From: Alopecurus myosuroides
Taxonomy: Eukaryota; Streptophyta; Magnoliopsida; Poales; Poaceae
DNA length: 64,000 bases
Assembly (NCBI GenBank): GCA_028641055.1
Contig: CM054062.1
Span: forward strand, 140,472,682 to 140,536,681
Reading direction: 5' to 3'
A program made the position numbers and the translations under genes. Under the pieces are notes generated by a model that was not told the DNA's origin, made no database searches, and saw only the letters and a list, made by a program, of their open reading frames with translations. This document shows, one piece after another, positions 25,901-37,629 of this stretch; the first letter of the stretch is position 1, and each line of letters opens with the position of its first letter.

Positions 25901-28900
25901 TTGATTCAACCTGATGTTGTTTTGGGTCTGCTTTTACGTTTCATAAAGTATTTCTGTGAATGGATATTTATCTCATTTGAACTATATGCTAGGTCTTCAG
26001 AAAGGCTGTTGTGTTTATTGTTGATACAAGTGAAAGCATGCAAGGAAAACCTATTGAGAATGTTAAGAGTGCCATCTCAACTGCACTCTCTGAGCTTGCG
26101 GAAGGAGATTACTTCAACATTGTAACATTTAATGACGAGCTTCATACGTTTTCATCCTGTTTGGAGAAAGTGAGTGACAAAGCAATAGAAAATGCAATCA
26201 ACTGGATGAACATAAATTTTGTTGCCCAGGGTGGCACTGACATCATGCATCCCTTGAGCGAGGTACAGAATTGGGAAGATTATACCAGTTCACATTTTAT
26301 GTATGATTGATGCCAACTTTGTTGCTCACATTACCCCCTTTATGGTGCAAGGCATTGGCGTTGCTATCAGACTCTCATGACACTCTTCCGCAAATATTTC
26401 TTGTGACCGATGGTTCAGTTGAGGATGAACGGAACATCTGCCACACAGTGAAAACTGAGCTCACAAATAGAGGGTCTATGTCCCCTCGGATTTCCACTTT
26501 TGGACTAGGTAATAGCAAGTATGATTTTTCTTATTTACAAGTCAACAGATTACTCTAAAGATATATACTGAAAAGGAAATCTTAGTTGACTTTGTAATGA
26601 TCTATCATTTCTAAGTTGTTGTTCTGCATGCCAACACGTACAGAACTTTATCCATTCTAATATACATAAGTACTTAGCATATAACCATGACAAGTTTTTC
26701 GTTCTTGTGCCGAAAATACATTTCACTTATTCTCTTGCGTATCCATTTCTATCTGTAAATGCTTTTGTATTACTCAAGATTGTTTAGTGCAGTCCTCAAC
26801 CTTATGGACTAAAGAGCGACGATTTTAGAGACTACAATATTTGATATTACTTAAATGAGTACTAATTTATTACTCAGGATACTTTCTAATTATTTGTACT
26901 TACCCTTGGAAAAATATTAGGTTCATACTGTAACCATTATTTCTTGCGGATGTTGGCATCAATTGGCAAGGGGCACTATGATGCTGCATTTGATACAGGT
27001 ACTAGCATATGCCCCCCTTAATCCTCGAATTGACCAGTGTTTTGTTTTGCACACTATTTCCGAGACCTTAAAAATCTGCATTATGCTCTAATGATCCAAT
27101 TTCGGCATGTTCCTGCTTTTGTAGAACAGTTTTTATTAGTCTTCCCAACATAGATTTTTGGTTTATTCACGATGGACCTTGTGGGCCCCTCTGCTCTTCT
27201 CCACTGTTCTAGTCAAAGAAAATAAAATAAAAACATGACGACCTGCTGTACGAACTTATCTTCCAACTGACAGAGAAAAAAAAATCATTCTTGCTGAGGA
27301 GAGAATTGAATATACTGATCATGGAATCGTATGATTTAGTAAGTTTATAAAATTAGTTCTATGGATTTTTGCATAATAGAAGTTTTGTCTTCTATTTTTT
27401 TCTATTTAATACAGTAACTCTGGTGGCAGAATAAAATCCACAGTATGTATAAATGTCTTGGCTGTACTAGAAAATGCAGGATTTTGTCCAAATTCCAAGG
27501 CAATACTTTGTGAAACTGAAGTTTTTCATCCTGATTTGTTACACCAGGATCAATTGAGGGTCGAATGCTTCAATGGTTCCAGAAAGCTTCAACGACCATC
27601 GTGACAAATGTTTCAATTGATGTCAATGATATTCAAGAATTTGACGTGAGTTCTTTGCTAGCTAACCTGTCAGGCTGTCACCTTAGCACCCTAGTAAAAT
27701 ATGTGTTTATTCTACAAAAATGGGGAGAGGTAGGGAGAGCATAAAGTGCTTGCTTTGGCATTTTGGGGTAGTCAACTGATTGGTCCTTTTGAGAGCACCA
27801 ACAGCATGTTGCAATCTTTAATTTTCTAAAATAAATACCCATCTGGGTTTGCGCACTTTCTTCTTACAGAAAGATCTGGATTGTTGGTACTTGGTACTTA
27901 AGACCATTTAACTTTTTTTTTAATATGAGTAGCTGGATTTCAATGTCTCTTACAACCAAACTTCTTTCTCATTCAGGTGGATTGTGAATATATTCCCGAC
28001 ATGTCAGCAAAATATCCATTATTTGTATCTGGGAGGTTCCAAGGTGAACTCCCGGAGACTCTTTACGCTAAGGGCTATTTGTCTGACATGAGTGAAATAT
28101 CGATTGAATTGAAGGTCCAACATATAAAGGATATACCTCTTGACAAAGTAAGATTCTCACACTTCGCTATATTATATTCAAGGGCATTCTGTTGTCACTT
28201 AAGGATCCTCATTGGCCTAATCCGAGTGATGGCGGAAGGAGGTTATCATGACAATCCTACTTCTGCCTGTTAACCAAAATATATAACTGAAGAGGTAGTA
28301 CAGGAACTATCATGTTAACTGCATATGTAAACTAAACTGCCTTCTTGACCCCCAACAGTGGATATGCTTACCAGATACAGTGATAGCACATCGGCTTTAC
28401 CGAAATGACCAAATTTGTCTGAGACATCTCTGGAAGCATTTACTATTCGTGGAATGAATGGCCTGGCAATTAATTAAACAAAATACAAACCTGTAGCTTG
28501 TTAATTTTGCTTCACTCATGCACAGAGATCATAGTTTATCCTGGCACAGTGACCACCCACGAGGAGAGGATGACAAAACACAACACATTGTTTGTTAGGA
28601 TTTGCATCTAAGTACTACTGGTCCACTATCATTCACCTAGTCGGTTTTGCTTTACCTGACTTTGCTAGTTACCAGCACCTCCAACCCATATATTTCTCAC
28701 TAAAAGTAATCCTAGACAATTACTCTGTAACTTCAAAACTTCCAACCAGACTAGATCTCCTGACTAATGGGCCTGAATGAATGGTGGTCAAATAGTCGCT
28801 GGCCAGTCAGACTGGTTACTTAGCTGGAGGGGTGGCTTCTTGGCTCAACTTGAGAACTTCATCAGCAGCATGTATGAATTTATAAGATTACAGAGCCATT

Positions 28901-30577
28901 GAGCCTGGCATGTTCTCTAATTTTGTGTTGAATATTAAACTCGTTGCATTGTTGCTGATGGTAGTAAGCGGAAAAATATTTGACATGGCCTACTACATGA
29001 AAGGTGTCATGGTCAGTCTGCAGTATAAGAGACGCGTACGTCCAGCCTCTACAGGCATTAATTAGGTACTCCCTCTGTTCCACAATGTAAGCCTTTTTAG
29101 CAAGCTAGTTTAGCTTGCTAGAAAGGCTTACATTATGGAACGGAGGTAGTAGTAATTTGGCTTTATTGCGTTAGGAAAGAGTTTAATAGGAAAGAAATTA
29201 ACAGAAAAAAGTCCAATCTGAGTAGGACTCAGGGTTGTTACTCCTTTATAAGGAGAGAGTCATGATCAATAAAAAGGTAACAAATAGATTTATCAATCTG
29301 TTTCCTACCTCGTGCTCTCCTACCCAGCTCTTGCTGTTCTAGACATCTCTGCATCTTACCACGGCTAGCCAGCGGCGAGGCTATCGGCCGAAGCCGCCCG
29401 TTCACCATGGCTACCACCTGAGATCCGGTACTGGTCGTGACAAAAGGTGAAAGATTATTCATTCCATTTTATTTTCAAATTTCAGGTGTTGGCAAAGCAA
29501 CAACTGGATCTTCTAACATCAAAAGCTTGGCTTTCTGAAAACAAGCAATTGGAGCAAAAGGTAACATATTATGCTCTTGGTTATTTCGCGATTACATCTG
29601 ATTCTGGCTTTGAGTTCTTAAGTTACACACTGCATGTTGGGACATGGTAATGTTCAGGTGGTTACTTTAGGGCACTCCCTACGCCAAACTTGATCTCAAG
29701 ATTATACATAGTTAACTGGTTATGATGTAAATATGTGGTCAAACTTGCTCGCTGGATTCCATATCTCTTCCAGATTACATAATGTTAAACAGCTGGAAGC
29801 ACTGTATTGATTACTTTTTCCTTTTCTGTTTCTTTTCATTCTTGCCATGCTGCAGCATACCCTTGCATGAAGTTATCTTTTGTATCATGCCAAAAGATTA
29901 AAGTTGGAGTATTTACCTTAATGAATAATATTGTACCTGAAATCTGATCTGTCACTCACATTTAATTGACTAAACAGGTGGCAAAATTAAGCATACAAAA
30001 TAGCATGCCTTCGGAATACACGCAGACAGTCTTACTTCAAACTGTCATGGAAAAAATAGATCCAGCTCAACAGGTATGATTCAGTGGATTATAAGTTCTC
30101 TATTATTATTCAGTTGCTATTGCGAACCCATAGTAAGTCCTTTGGAAAAAAATGATGTTTCTTATAGTAAGTTCTATTGTCTTAAAATGAAGTCCAGAGG
30201 GTATATGTAAACTTGCCTTACTTGTGCAGGGAAAGCAGAAACCAAACAAACATAGCAGCCCGGCTGAGCCTTCAGCGACACCTCTTCGTGGCTTGACACT
30301 TGGTTTTGGCAATGTGGCGGCCACTATGGAAAACCTGACCTCAGGATTCGGGGACACAAAGGCACCAGAGAAATTCGAGATGTTTGGGAAGGTGGTCGGC
30401 GGTTGCTGCAGTCGCGCCGCGGACTGCTGCTGCTGCATGTGCTTTATCAACACGTGCAGCAAGATGAACGACCAGTGCGCTATCCTCCTGGTGCAGGTCT
30501 GCGCTGCCTTCTCATTCCTCGGGTGCTTTGAGTGCTGCTCGCAGCTGTGCTGCGGAGGCGGCGGCGGGTCAGATTGA
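22997..30577 (+). CDS. inter-alpha-trypsin-inhibitor heavy-chain-related protein (VWA domain), 13 exons, 754 aa
   Basis: Exons: 22997-23398, 24519-24668, 24787-24999, 25077-25166, 25508-25624, 25993-26262, 26352-26508, 26921-26998, 27548-27645, 27977-28147, 29486-29560, 29978-30073, 30230-30577. Every intron is GT-AG and phases join without a stop. Residues 1-320 form the N-terminal region of plant ITIH-related proteins. The VWA domain is about 325-525, and its MIDAS is complete: DTSES at 335-339, Thr406 in GGTD and Asp434 in VTDGS. Residues 526-640 are the family's C-terminal half. Residues about 690-754 carry some 15 cysteines in about 55 positions around a short hydrophobic run, ending in poly-Gly. 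No signal peptide is seen. A metal-dependent binding role is expected from VWA proteins, but the plant function is poorly known. Length suits the family. Confidence 0.95.
29069..29149. mobile_element. Stowaway MITE in intron 10 of the VWA-protein gene (81 bp)
   Basis: CTCCCTCTGTTCC at the left and GGAACGGAGG at the right are inverted, and the whole element folds into a near-perfect hairpin centred on AGCTAGTTTAGCT. TA dinucleotides flank it at 29067-29068 and 29150-29151. It is more than 330 bp from the nearest exon. Confidence 0.9.
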
Positions 30578-30697
30578 CGGCCGGAGACCTGTGTGGCCGT
30601 GTGTTGCCCGGTAATGTGCATAGTATTAATGTACAGGATGCGCGTCACATATTTATATAGCCTGAGCGGAAAGCCTCCCTTGTCAATATCGGCCAGC

Positions 30698-30703
30698 AAT
30701 AAA
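30698..30703 (+). terminator. candidate polyadenylation signal of the VWA-protein gene
   Basis: AATAAA lies 121 bp after the stop codon at 30577, in the 480-bp gap before the end of the convergent LAZ1-like gene. Confidence 0.5.
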
Positions 30704-31060
30704 CCATCAGATTTCAGAATCATCAGATGGACTTGCGATGTAATACCCAGTTAGTGAATTGAAGAGGAATGACAATTTATCTCACAAGACTGGAATATGG
30801 CAAATTGGAGATCCGCCCTTCTATACCATACATTTTTTGTATACTTCTGATGGCCTAGTGAACCTCACATGATGGGATGCCTATTTATAACACCGAATTG
30901 GAAAAAAGAAATGCCACATACATGTAAAGAAAAAATTATACGGTATAGTTGTACTAGTTTTCCGGATTTGTCTTTTTTAAGTTAGCATCGACATTCTTTT
31001 TGTCCTACAAGTTTCAGGTTACATCAGCAAGGCGTACGTCAACACTATTTTCTTACTGAT

Positions 31061-32101
31061 TTACATTTTCTTGTCAGAAATGCCCAAGTTGGTGTTCTTA
31101 GAACTGGTTGCACATCTCTTACTATCATCTATTCTTTCAACTTCAACCTCCGCGTCAACCACCACAGATTCAACACCACAGCTGTTATCTTGAACCTTTC
31201 TTTCAACTTGGACCTCTGCATCAACGGCAACAGGTTCACCATCCACCACATTCTTGGTGACATGCTCATCCACCTCGACGTCAGGTTTTTTCTTGTCCCC
31301 TGGCTTCAGCGAGACGTGGTGGAAGGTCTCCTGAATCTTCCCAACGCCTTTCTCGACACCTTTCTCCATAGGTTCTATTGCCTGTGAGATGGTTAATGCC
31401 ACATCCTTGACAACCTATGTAAGAAGCCAGTAAATCCGTCAAAAATCCAAAACATAGGCTCTACCACTAACTGAAATTCTGATGGATGTCAGGAGTTTAC
31501 ATGGTGGCCACCGCCAAGAACGACATCCTGAACGCTCTCTCTGATGCTTGTTCCTGGAGTTTTGACATGGGTCTCTTTCTGCTCCACAGTGGTCGGCGTC
31601 CCATTGCTGCCATCATCGACACCCACCTTCACCTCCATTTTACTTTCCTGACGACTAAACTCTCCATGATCGAGCAACGGGACGTGCTTGTATGGCTCCA
31701 CGCCAAAGACAAATGTGTGCGCGATGGCTGCGATAGCCATCTAAGAAAAACAATTGCGGTCAGTATAACAAAAGATCAAGATGGCTGTCAATGAAATTTC
31801 AAGATTTCTAATTTACCTCGATACAAATCAGGAAGTCCTGTATTCCATTTTGGACCTTTCCTTCCTTTGGGAGCAACCCAGTATGGCAGATGATTGTGAT
31901 TATCATTCCTTGCCACCAAGTGGCGAATACGATGGCCTTGAAGCTTATGAACTTGGCTAGTGGCCTTATTGCCTGTAACCTTTCATGTGTTGCATTGTAA
32001 AATTTCACCAGACAGTACAGTGCCCATGTCTGGCTGAAATTTATGACAATAGCAATGTAGGGGTATCTGCATTTTAGAGCACATTTATTGACGTGCTTTA
32101 G

Positions 32102-32175
<74 letters not shown>

Positions 32176-34190
32176 TTACTACAGTTACATGCACATTTAT
32201 TTAAAGTACTTATATTCACGGATTATTGGATATTTGGATGCTAATATTTGGTCGATGATTCGTGATGGTCATCTGCTGAATTTCACCAGACAGAGGTCGG
32301 CATATTTTTCAGAACTTGAGCCTTATTGCAGAGGGTTTGGCCGGGTCATCAGAGATGAGGTGCAGTTGGTTGATCTTGCGTTCACTCTTGTTGCTAATTA
32401 GTTAGTTGTGCAGTGTTGTTCTTGCACTGTTAGTGTGGTGTCGCCCCAATCGTTTGGGTGATTTTGTGAGTGGGTGGGCTACAAACTTTCCTTGCAATCT
32501 ACTGTGTTTTTTCTTCCCTCCACTTTAACAAAAAAAGCAGAGTTCCTGCTGTTCAGAGTCAACAGGTTCTCTAATGTGTAAAAGAACTCTGCACAGATCA
32601 GTTGGCATCCACTCTCATGTCACAACTTTAGATATCACGCCATTTTTAGACAACAAAAACAGAAAGAAAGGTACGAGATAGTTACCCATAGTACCACTTA
32701 AATTCACCATCTCCATATGCTCCAAAAAGCTCCAAGATGAATGCCAAGAAAGCGCAGAGTGTCTTCAGAATCATCTGAAATGATGTTAAGGAAGGAGATA
32801 TAATACACATCGTAATTGGCCAGTCTTAGATGCGAACATTACTAAAATGTACTTACATATTGCACAAGGCCGAATTTTATAATTGTGTATAAACTCTCTC
32901 CCAGTGCATTAGGATCCGAAAAGAAGTTACGCACTCGACTTCGATTATGGTATTTTGCCTTCTCTTGACTCTCCAGCAACTGCTCGCTTAGCTCTTCCAT
33001 TCTTTTGTTTTCAAGCAACCCAACCACCTGTCGCTCTCCCCCTGAAGGAGTTAAGATTTCAGTTTACCACAATCTTAATACAGTAAGCCCACAAGGCGTC
33101 CTGAATTTGGACAATTGAATCAACGAGGTGCTGGAGGCTGGAGTTAAATTTTAATAAATTAACCAAAATTAGCTCCATAACATTACAACCATGTAAAAAT
33201 ATGAAATATAGCATTATGTGCGAGGATCGGAAGCGCAACCTATAATTTCATGATTTCCAACTCTCAATACTGTTACCTCGTAGTTTACTCCGGTTAATTA
33301 TGCAAATTGAAAATGATTTCTCACAACAATAATTGGGTCCATTGATGTGCACATATGGAAGAAAGTAAAGATTACCCAGGCATGCAACCAAGTATCGTCC
33401 AAAGGAATACAGAGCAAATGCTTCATAACAATTCCGCAATATATCACAAGCCAAGGAGAATTCCGAATGCCACAGCGAAATAATCTGGAAAAAAAATCAA
33501 ATATCAAAAAAGGGATATCAAATAGTTTCGAACTTCAGTTAAAGAAAAGTTTCAAACTTTGTGATATCAAAACGTAATAGAATCTTCCTGAAGGCAAAAT
33601 CAAGTGATCCAAGCAACCATTACACGACGGATTCTTTACAAATAGTTAATGATTCCATATAACCAATATTTCTTACCAATAACAACATTTTTGACATAAA
33701 AACGAATCTTTAAAGCCATTTAGCATTGCAAATTCGGCATTCCACTATTTTTTTTTTATCACAAGGAGACAGCTTTTACATATCTAGTGCTGATGGCATT
33801 TTACTCGTATACTTAATCAATGAAATTCAACAAGTTTGTGCTTGAACTTACAGATTCAGATGCATACACAGGCACCATAAACAGGACAGCTATGATCCAC
33901 TTCTGTTCCTGCAGAATTATCAGCAAGGTAAATTTGTTCAATCACAGTAACTGCAAGCTATCAAATATTGGCTACCCTGGAGACATTTGGCCCACCAAAC
34001 AGATAGAGGGGATACCATGACGTGAACACGGCACACTCACCGCAGGATTGCTGTATGATCTGAGGTGCTTCAGTATGAGCCAGAGAGAGATCAGGAGCGC
34101 GACAAGCACAAACCCGGCTCCGATGAGCACCGCAGGGGTGTGGAGGTTCCTGTAAAACCCCTGGAAGCTAGAGGATTCGTTAGATGCCAT
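31061..34190 (-). CDS. LAZ1-like: LAZ1-like DUF300/TMEM184 (Solute_trans_a) membrane protein, 8 coding exons, 477 aa
   Basis: Minus-strand coding exons in order: 34190-34041, 33908-33852, 33484-33376, 33041-32857, 32774-32686, 32066-31817, 31740-31501, 31414-31061. All introns are GT-AG with consistent phase. The N-terminal helix is about residues 19-41 and a second is 54-66; more hydrophobic spans follow up to about 292. Family landmarks are visible: NCYEAFALYSFGRYLVACLGG, NFSQTWALYCLVKFYN, FATWWQG and SVQDVVLGGG. Residues about 300-477 form a hydrophilic, Lys/Glu/Val-rich tail. In Arabidopsis, LAZ1 proteins are linked to programmed cell death and to tonoplast function and brassinosteroid signalling; the same role here is inference. 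The gene converges on the VWA-protein gene with 483 bp between stops. Confidence 0.95.
32105..32172. repeat. (AT)34 microsatellite in intron 5 of the LAZ1-like gene
   Basis: 68 uninterrupted bases of AT repeat start 38 bp from the exon 6 acceptor (exon edge at 32066). Length is likely to vary between accessions. Confidence 0.97.
32173..32545 (+). other. retro-copy-like fragment in intron 5, antisense to the LAZ1-like gene
   Basis: Adjacent to the AT array is an open stretch to a stop at 32401 with protein-like character (MIRDGHLLNF, FGRVIRDEVQLVD, FTLVAN). About 120 bp of untranslated-looking sequence follows and ends in an A-rich tail (AACAAAAAAAG, near 32530). An ORF end, 3' untranslated part and A-tail with no start suggest a 5'-truncated retro-inserted piece, such as a LINE 3' end or processed gene. 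I cannot name the source. Confidence 0.45.
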
Positions 34191-34850
34191 AAGTTAATCC
34201 GACTTGCACTGATCCCTGTAAAGAAAAAAGGGCAAACTTGATCAGATGCAGAATTTGTTATCCAAAATGCATGTTTGACTACCCCATTGTTGTCCTCACC
34301 GCAATCAAATCTGATTTGCTGGCTCTGTGCCAAATTGCCAGTGAATTAATTAGAGGAACATGCATCAATACAAGGTGCGGAGAAATACGAAATTAGGGAG
34401 GCAGAAAACGAAATACAGACTCAGAAACAAAGGCGAAACTAGCGAAGAACTTGGAAAAACGAAAATATACTGATTTTCCATGCATCCAAGCGACGAAACA
34501 GAAAAAGAGTGCCAATTAAAAATGTATTGTTGCAACCTGTCAATTTTTGGAACAAAGGTTTAGTTGTACTGATCTTTGATGTTTTGGAACGGCATAGAGG
34601 ATTTGGAGAGGAAGTGGAGAAGAAACCCAAATCTTGTTGAGCCCCCGCAACCGAAGAAGAATGGGTTCGGAAGCGATGGGATCTTGTCATTGTCATGGGG
34701 CCGGTCGACACGTGTCCAGGCAGTCTTTCTACGTGGCGAGCAGTCCGCTGTTGCCGGAGGGGCAAAGGTTTAGCTACAGAGACGTGATGTAACACAGAGA
34801 GTCAGATTCTTACCGCACCTGCACATCAAGAGGAGTAATTCGTGGAGCTG
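34191..34850 (-). promoter_or_regulatory. 5' leader of the LAZ1-like gene with a probable leader intron
   Basis: On the minus strand an acceptor (TTTCTTTACAG) precedes position 34215, 25 bp upstream of the ATG. A strong donor (GTAAGA) lies at 34813 after GGTGCG. This suggests a non-coding first exon above 34814 and an intron of 34813-34216. No TATA box was identified. RNA data would settle it. Confidence 0.45.
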
Positions 34851-34966
34851 GGCATATGTAAAAAATCTTTGGACTCTCCGACCTTCCCATCCGACCGCCC
34901 TCGAATCAGTCGCTTCCCGTTGGTGAGGCGTGTTGAAATATAAATACACGCCTAACCACTTTCCAT

Positions 34967-35144
34967 CGGTTCGGACTTTTGGGATAATTGGCTAGAACAA
35001 TAATTCTATATGTTATCAGAGTCACGAGGTCTCGAGTTCGAGACTCTGCTCACGCAGTATTAAAAACAAAAGAAAAAAGATTCTGCGGCCCACACCAAAC
35101 CGGTTCGGACTTTTGGGATAATTGGCTAGTGCAACAATTCTATA
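34967..35144 (+). repeat. pair of 44-bp direct repeats around a tRNA-like retrosequence
   Basis: 34967-35010 and 35101-35144 match at 41 of 44 positions (CGGTTCGGACTTTTGGGATA...). Between them are TGTTATCAGAG, GGTCTCGAGTTCGAGACTC, which resembles an RNA polymerase III B box (GTTCGANNC), and an A-rich run. The arrangement resembles a tRNA-derived SINE or an initiator-Met tRNA-like sequence with local duplication. Not a functional tRNA: no cloverleaf could be drawn. Confidence 0.4.
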
Positions 35145-35299
35145 ACGCGAGGGCATACTCCACGGACCAAAATAGGTTCTCTTTCCATCCGTTTTGGTGG
35201 TCCGTAGACTCGCGCTGGCTGGACCCTCGATTTAGACGCAAACCATTCCAGCGACCCGCTTATTTTTTTTGGATTAAAGCAAAATGGATTTTAAACTGA

Positions 35300-36180
35300 A
35301 ATTTACTTAAAATATTTAAACAATCATATTTGCGTATTTTCAGAAGGGGCTAATCCTTTTACATATTTTTCTAACCAAAAAAGCCCCTGCAAGGGCTTCG
35401 CCGTCTTCCTCGCCGCGTGCGCCGCGCGGACTACTCCAGGATGACGTAGTCTGGCGCCACGTAGAGGTGCGCCAGGGGCCCTCTGTCGTGCACTGGTGGC
35501 TACGGCGGCGCCCTTGACTACGCCGTCAGCGCTGGGGCTCCCATTGCCCGATCTTGTGCAGCTCGGACGCCTCAATGGCACCGGCTTGTTCCACGTCCAG
35601 AAGTACTGGGCGTAGTGCCAGCTCACCCTCTTACTGTCGCGGGCGCGTTTGCGGACACCGGACAACCCTGCCTCATGGTCGTGGCACACCTTCTTCACCA
35701 TTGGCCCCTGGCGAGCTAGGGTTTTGCCCGGCGAGCTAGGGTTTGGTTGGCGGTGGGGGAGTGGGGCGGGAGTGAGATGCACACTTTGGCATCCACGCGG
35801 TCCTATAAAAAGGACCAGTCAAAGCGACGTGGGTCGATGACTGGTGGGCCAGAGGGGTGACGGAAGGGCGGCGTGCGACTGTCGTGTGGGCCTGGGAGGA
35901 CGCGGCGCGCGTCCGCGAACCACCCCAACCGTGGAGCAAACTTGGGCCGCGTTTAAGGGAAACTCGGCTTGTCCCCCTGGTCCGTTTGGGGGGCCATTGG
36001 GATGGGTCTTTACCCAAAATTGGTCCACATGGACCGAAAGGGACCGTTGGGTGGGGGGGAGGGCATTGGGTTTGCTCTGAGGCGGCACTTCGAAGACTCG
36101 GCCGCGGTCTCTGAAAACGTTGTCGTGACAGGCACGGCTAGGCGAAGCAATTTTTTTGCCAAAACTAATCTCCTGTGAGC
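35300..36180. other. GC-rich stretch without a recognised gene
   Basis: On the minus strand an ATG near 35731 in a leader containing two copies of AACCCTAGCTCGCC opens about 110 codons (MVKKVCHDHEAGLSG...). This is followed by a low-complexity Ala/Arg/Gly part in several frames that ends near 35430 with APDYVILE and a stop in another frame. It could be a degraded gene or a piece of DNA transposon. No domain was recognised, and 35800-36180 shows nothing interpretable. Confidence 0.3.
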
Positions 36181-36189
36181 AAAACGAGG

Positions 36190-36331
36190 TCGGCTCCATC
36201 CTCTATGGAGCGGAACTTATACAGGTCGGCGTCATCCTATTTTAACGTTGAACCCATGTTTATGTCCTGTTTTTTTTTTGAAGGTATCGAGCCGACCTAT
36301 ACAAGTTTGGCTCCATCCTCTATGGAGCCGA
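36190..36331. repeat. foldback element (142 bp, 43-bp arms)
   Basis: 36190-36232 and 36289-36331 are inverted copies of each other apart from a few mismatches (TCGGCTCCAT..., AACTTATACAGGTCGGC against GCCGACCTATACAAGTTT). Each arm contains its own small palindrome, GGCTCCAT-CCTCT-ATGGAGC(C/G). The 56-bp spacer includes a T9 run. No clear target duplication was seen. Confidence 0.7.
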
Positions 36332-36564
36332 TTTTTTGCTTAGGGGCCAGTTTTATTACTATTAGTTTTGCTAAGGGGCCAGATTTGGCAAAAAAATACT
36401 CGACTGGGTGCTTCCAGTCGCTCGCTTAAAATTTCCAGTGGGATAGGATTTCTCACTATCTCAGGTCTCATCCCACCTAACACTACCCACTTATCTTGTT
36501 TAATAATTCCACTAATCCCGTATGAGTTAAACGGGACAAACCCATCAGAAGTCCACATATTCTG

Positions 36565-37240
36565 CTAGACCTTTGTATTGCTATAACGGACAGGTACACG
36601 AAGAACAGTCCTAACGCGGATAGCATGATGAAGAAGCCGACAATGTACCCCGCCTGGTCTGGGCTTTCGTTGGCGTCCCTCGAGTGGATCACGAGGAGCA
36701 CCGAGCAGAGCGTTATGAGCACAACGGCGTTGAGGTTGACGAAATTGATCAGGTGGCGCTCAATGGCGACGGCGAGGTCGAGCGTGAAGGCAGTTGGGTG
36801 AAGAGAAACACTGCAGCAACGTCGAGGTGGACACCAGGAGGAGCTAGGAGTTGAGCGTCCCTGAGCGCGCAAATGACGAGATACATAGACAGGAACCGCC
36901 GCGAGAACCAGACGAACAGGCAAGACGCGCCGATGGGACGGTCCGCGAGGAAGACGACGACCACCAGCGTTGGGAACCCCGCTGACTGCACCAAGGTGAC
37001 CACCTACTTGCTCTGCCCGCCATGCTCAAAGTTGAAGCGCAAGACCAGACTCGACGCCACCAAGCCCACCAGCAACGTCACGTAGTTCGCCATCAGGAGC
37101 ACCGTCGATGTCGACCTGCTGTGTCGGCACAGAACCGCGGCCCCGACACCTGCGCCTGCGGCGGTGATAAGGAGATCGCCATTGCCCTGCGCGTCGTCGT
37201 CGTCGTCGATGGGGAATTCAATGGAAGGATTGATGGAGAT
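36565..37240 (-). pseudogene. broken multi-span membrane protein of unknown function
   Basis: On the minus strand a hydrophobic reading frame runs from about 37200 (GAGVGAAVLCRHS, then VTLLVGLVASSLVLRF) and meets a TAG near 37007-37009. It continues (LVVVVFLADRPIGASC, SRRFLSMYLVICALRD), then shifts frame near 36790 to FTLDLAVAIERHLINF, VVLITLCSVLLVIHSRD and IVGFFIMLSALGLFFVYLSVIAIQ. Six or so membrane spans can be recognised. No start codon is visible at the N-terminus. One nonsense codon, one frameshift and a missing start make it a pseudogene. I recognise it only as a grass-type uncharacterised membrane protein. Confidence 0.65.
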
Positions 37241-37629
37241 GGGCGTCGATCCCGGGCGTCTATATATTAGGCAGCGGCCAGAGCGTTGGAGGAAAAAATC
37301 GTGCTAATTGCGTGTAGTAAGGATGATTTAGATGGGATAAGTGGGACATCCCTTGAAAGCCCACTAATATTTCAGTTTGTGGGATAAACGGGAAGTGAAA
37401 ATGGGATAATTGGACTCTCGCGCGTGGTGGGAAATGGACATCCTAATCCCATCCCACCTGAAATCATAGCCTCACTAGGCCTGGTCGCGTTATGGCAGAC
37501 GGATCATCGGTTCGAACTTTTAACCCAATCTAGTTGTGGCCACACGTCTGATGTGGGAAAAGATCACCCATTTCTCCCATATCTAGCCGCCCCTCTTCCC
37601 AAAATACTTGATTTTTATTTATCAAAATA

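Noticed and set aside
30106..30723. 205-codon ORF antisense to the last exon of the VWA-protein gene
   Set aside because: It is a shadow of a GC-rich real exon, with no domain or start context of its own.
31808..32194. Minus-strand ORF with a long Tyr-Ile repeat
   Set aside because: The N-terminus is only the AT microsatellite translated. The genuine part is exon 6 of the LAZ1-like gene.
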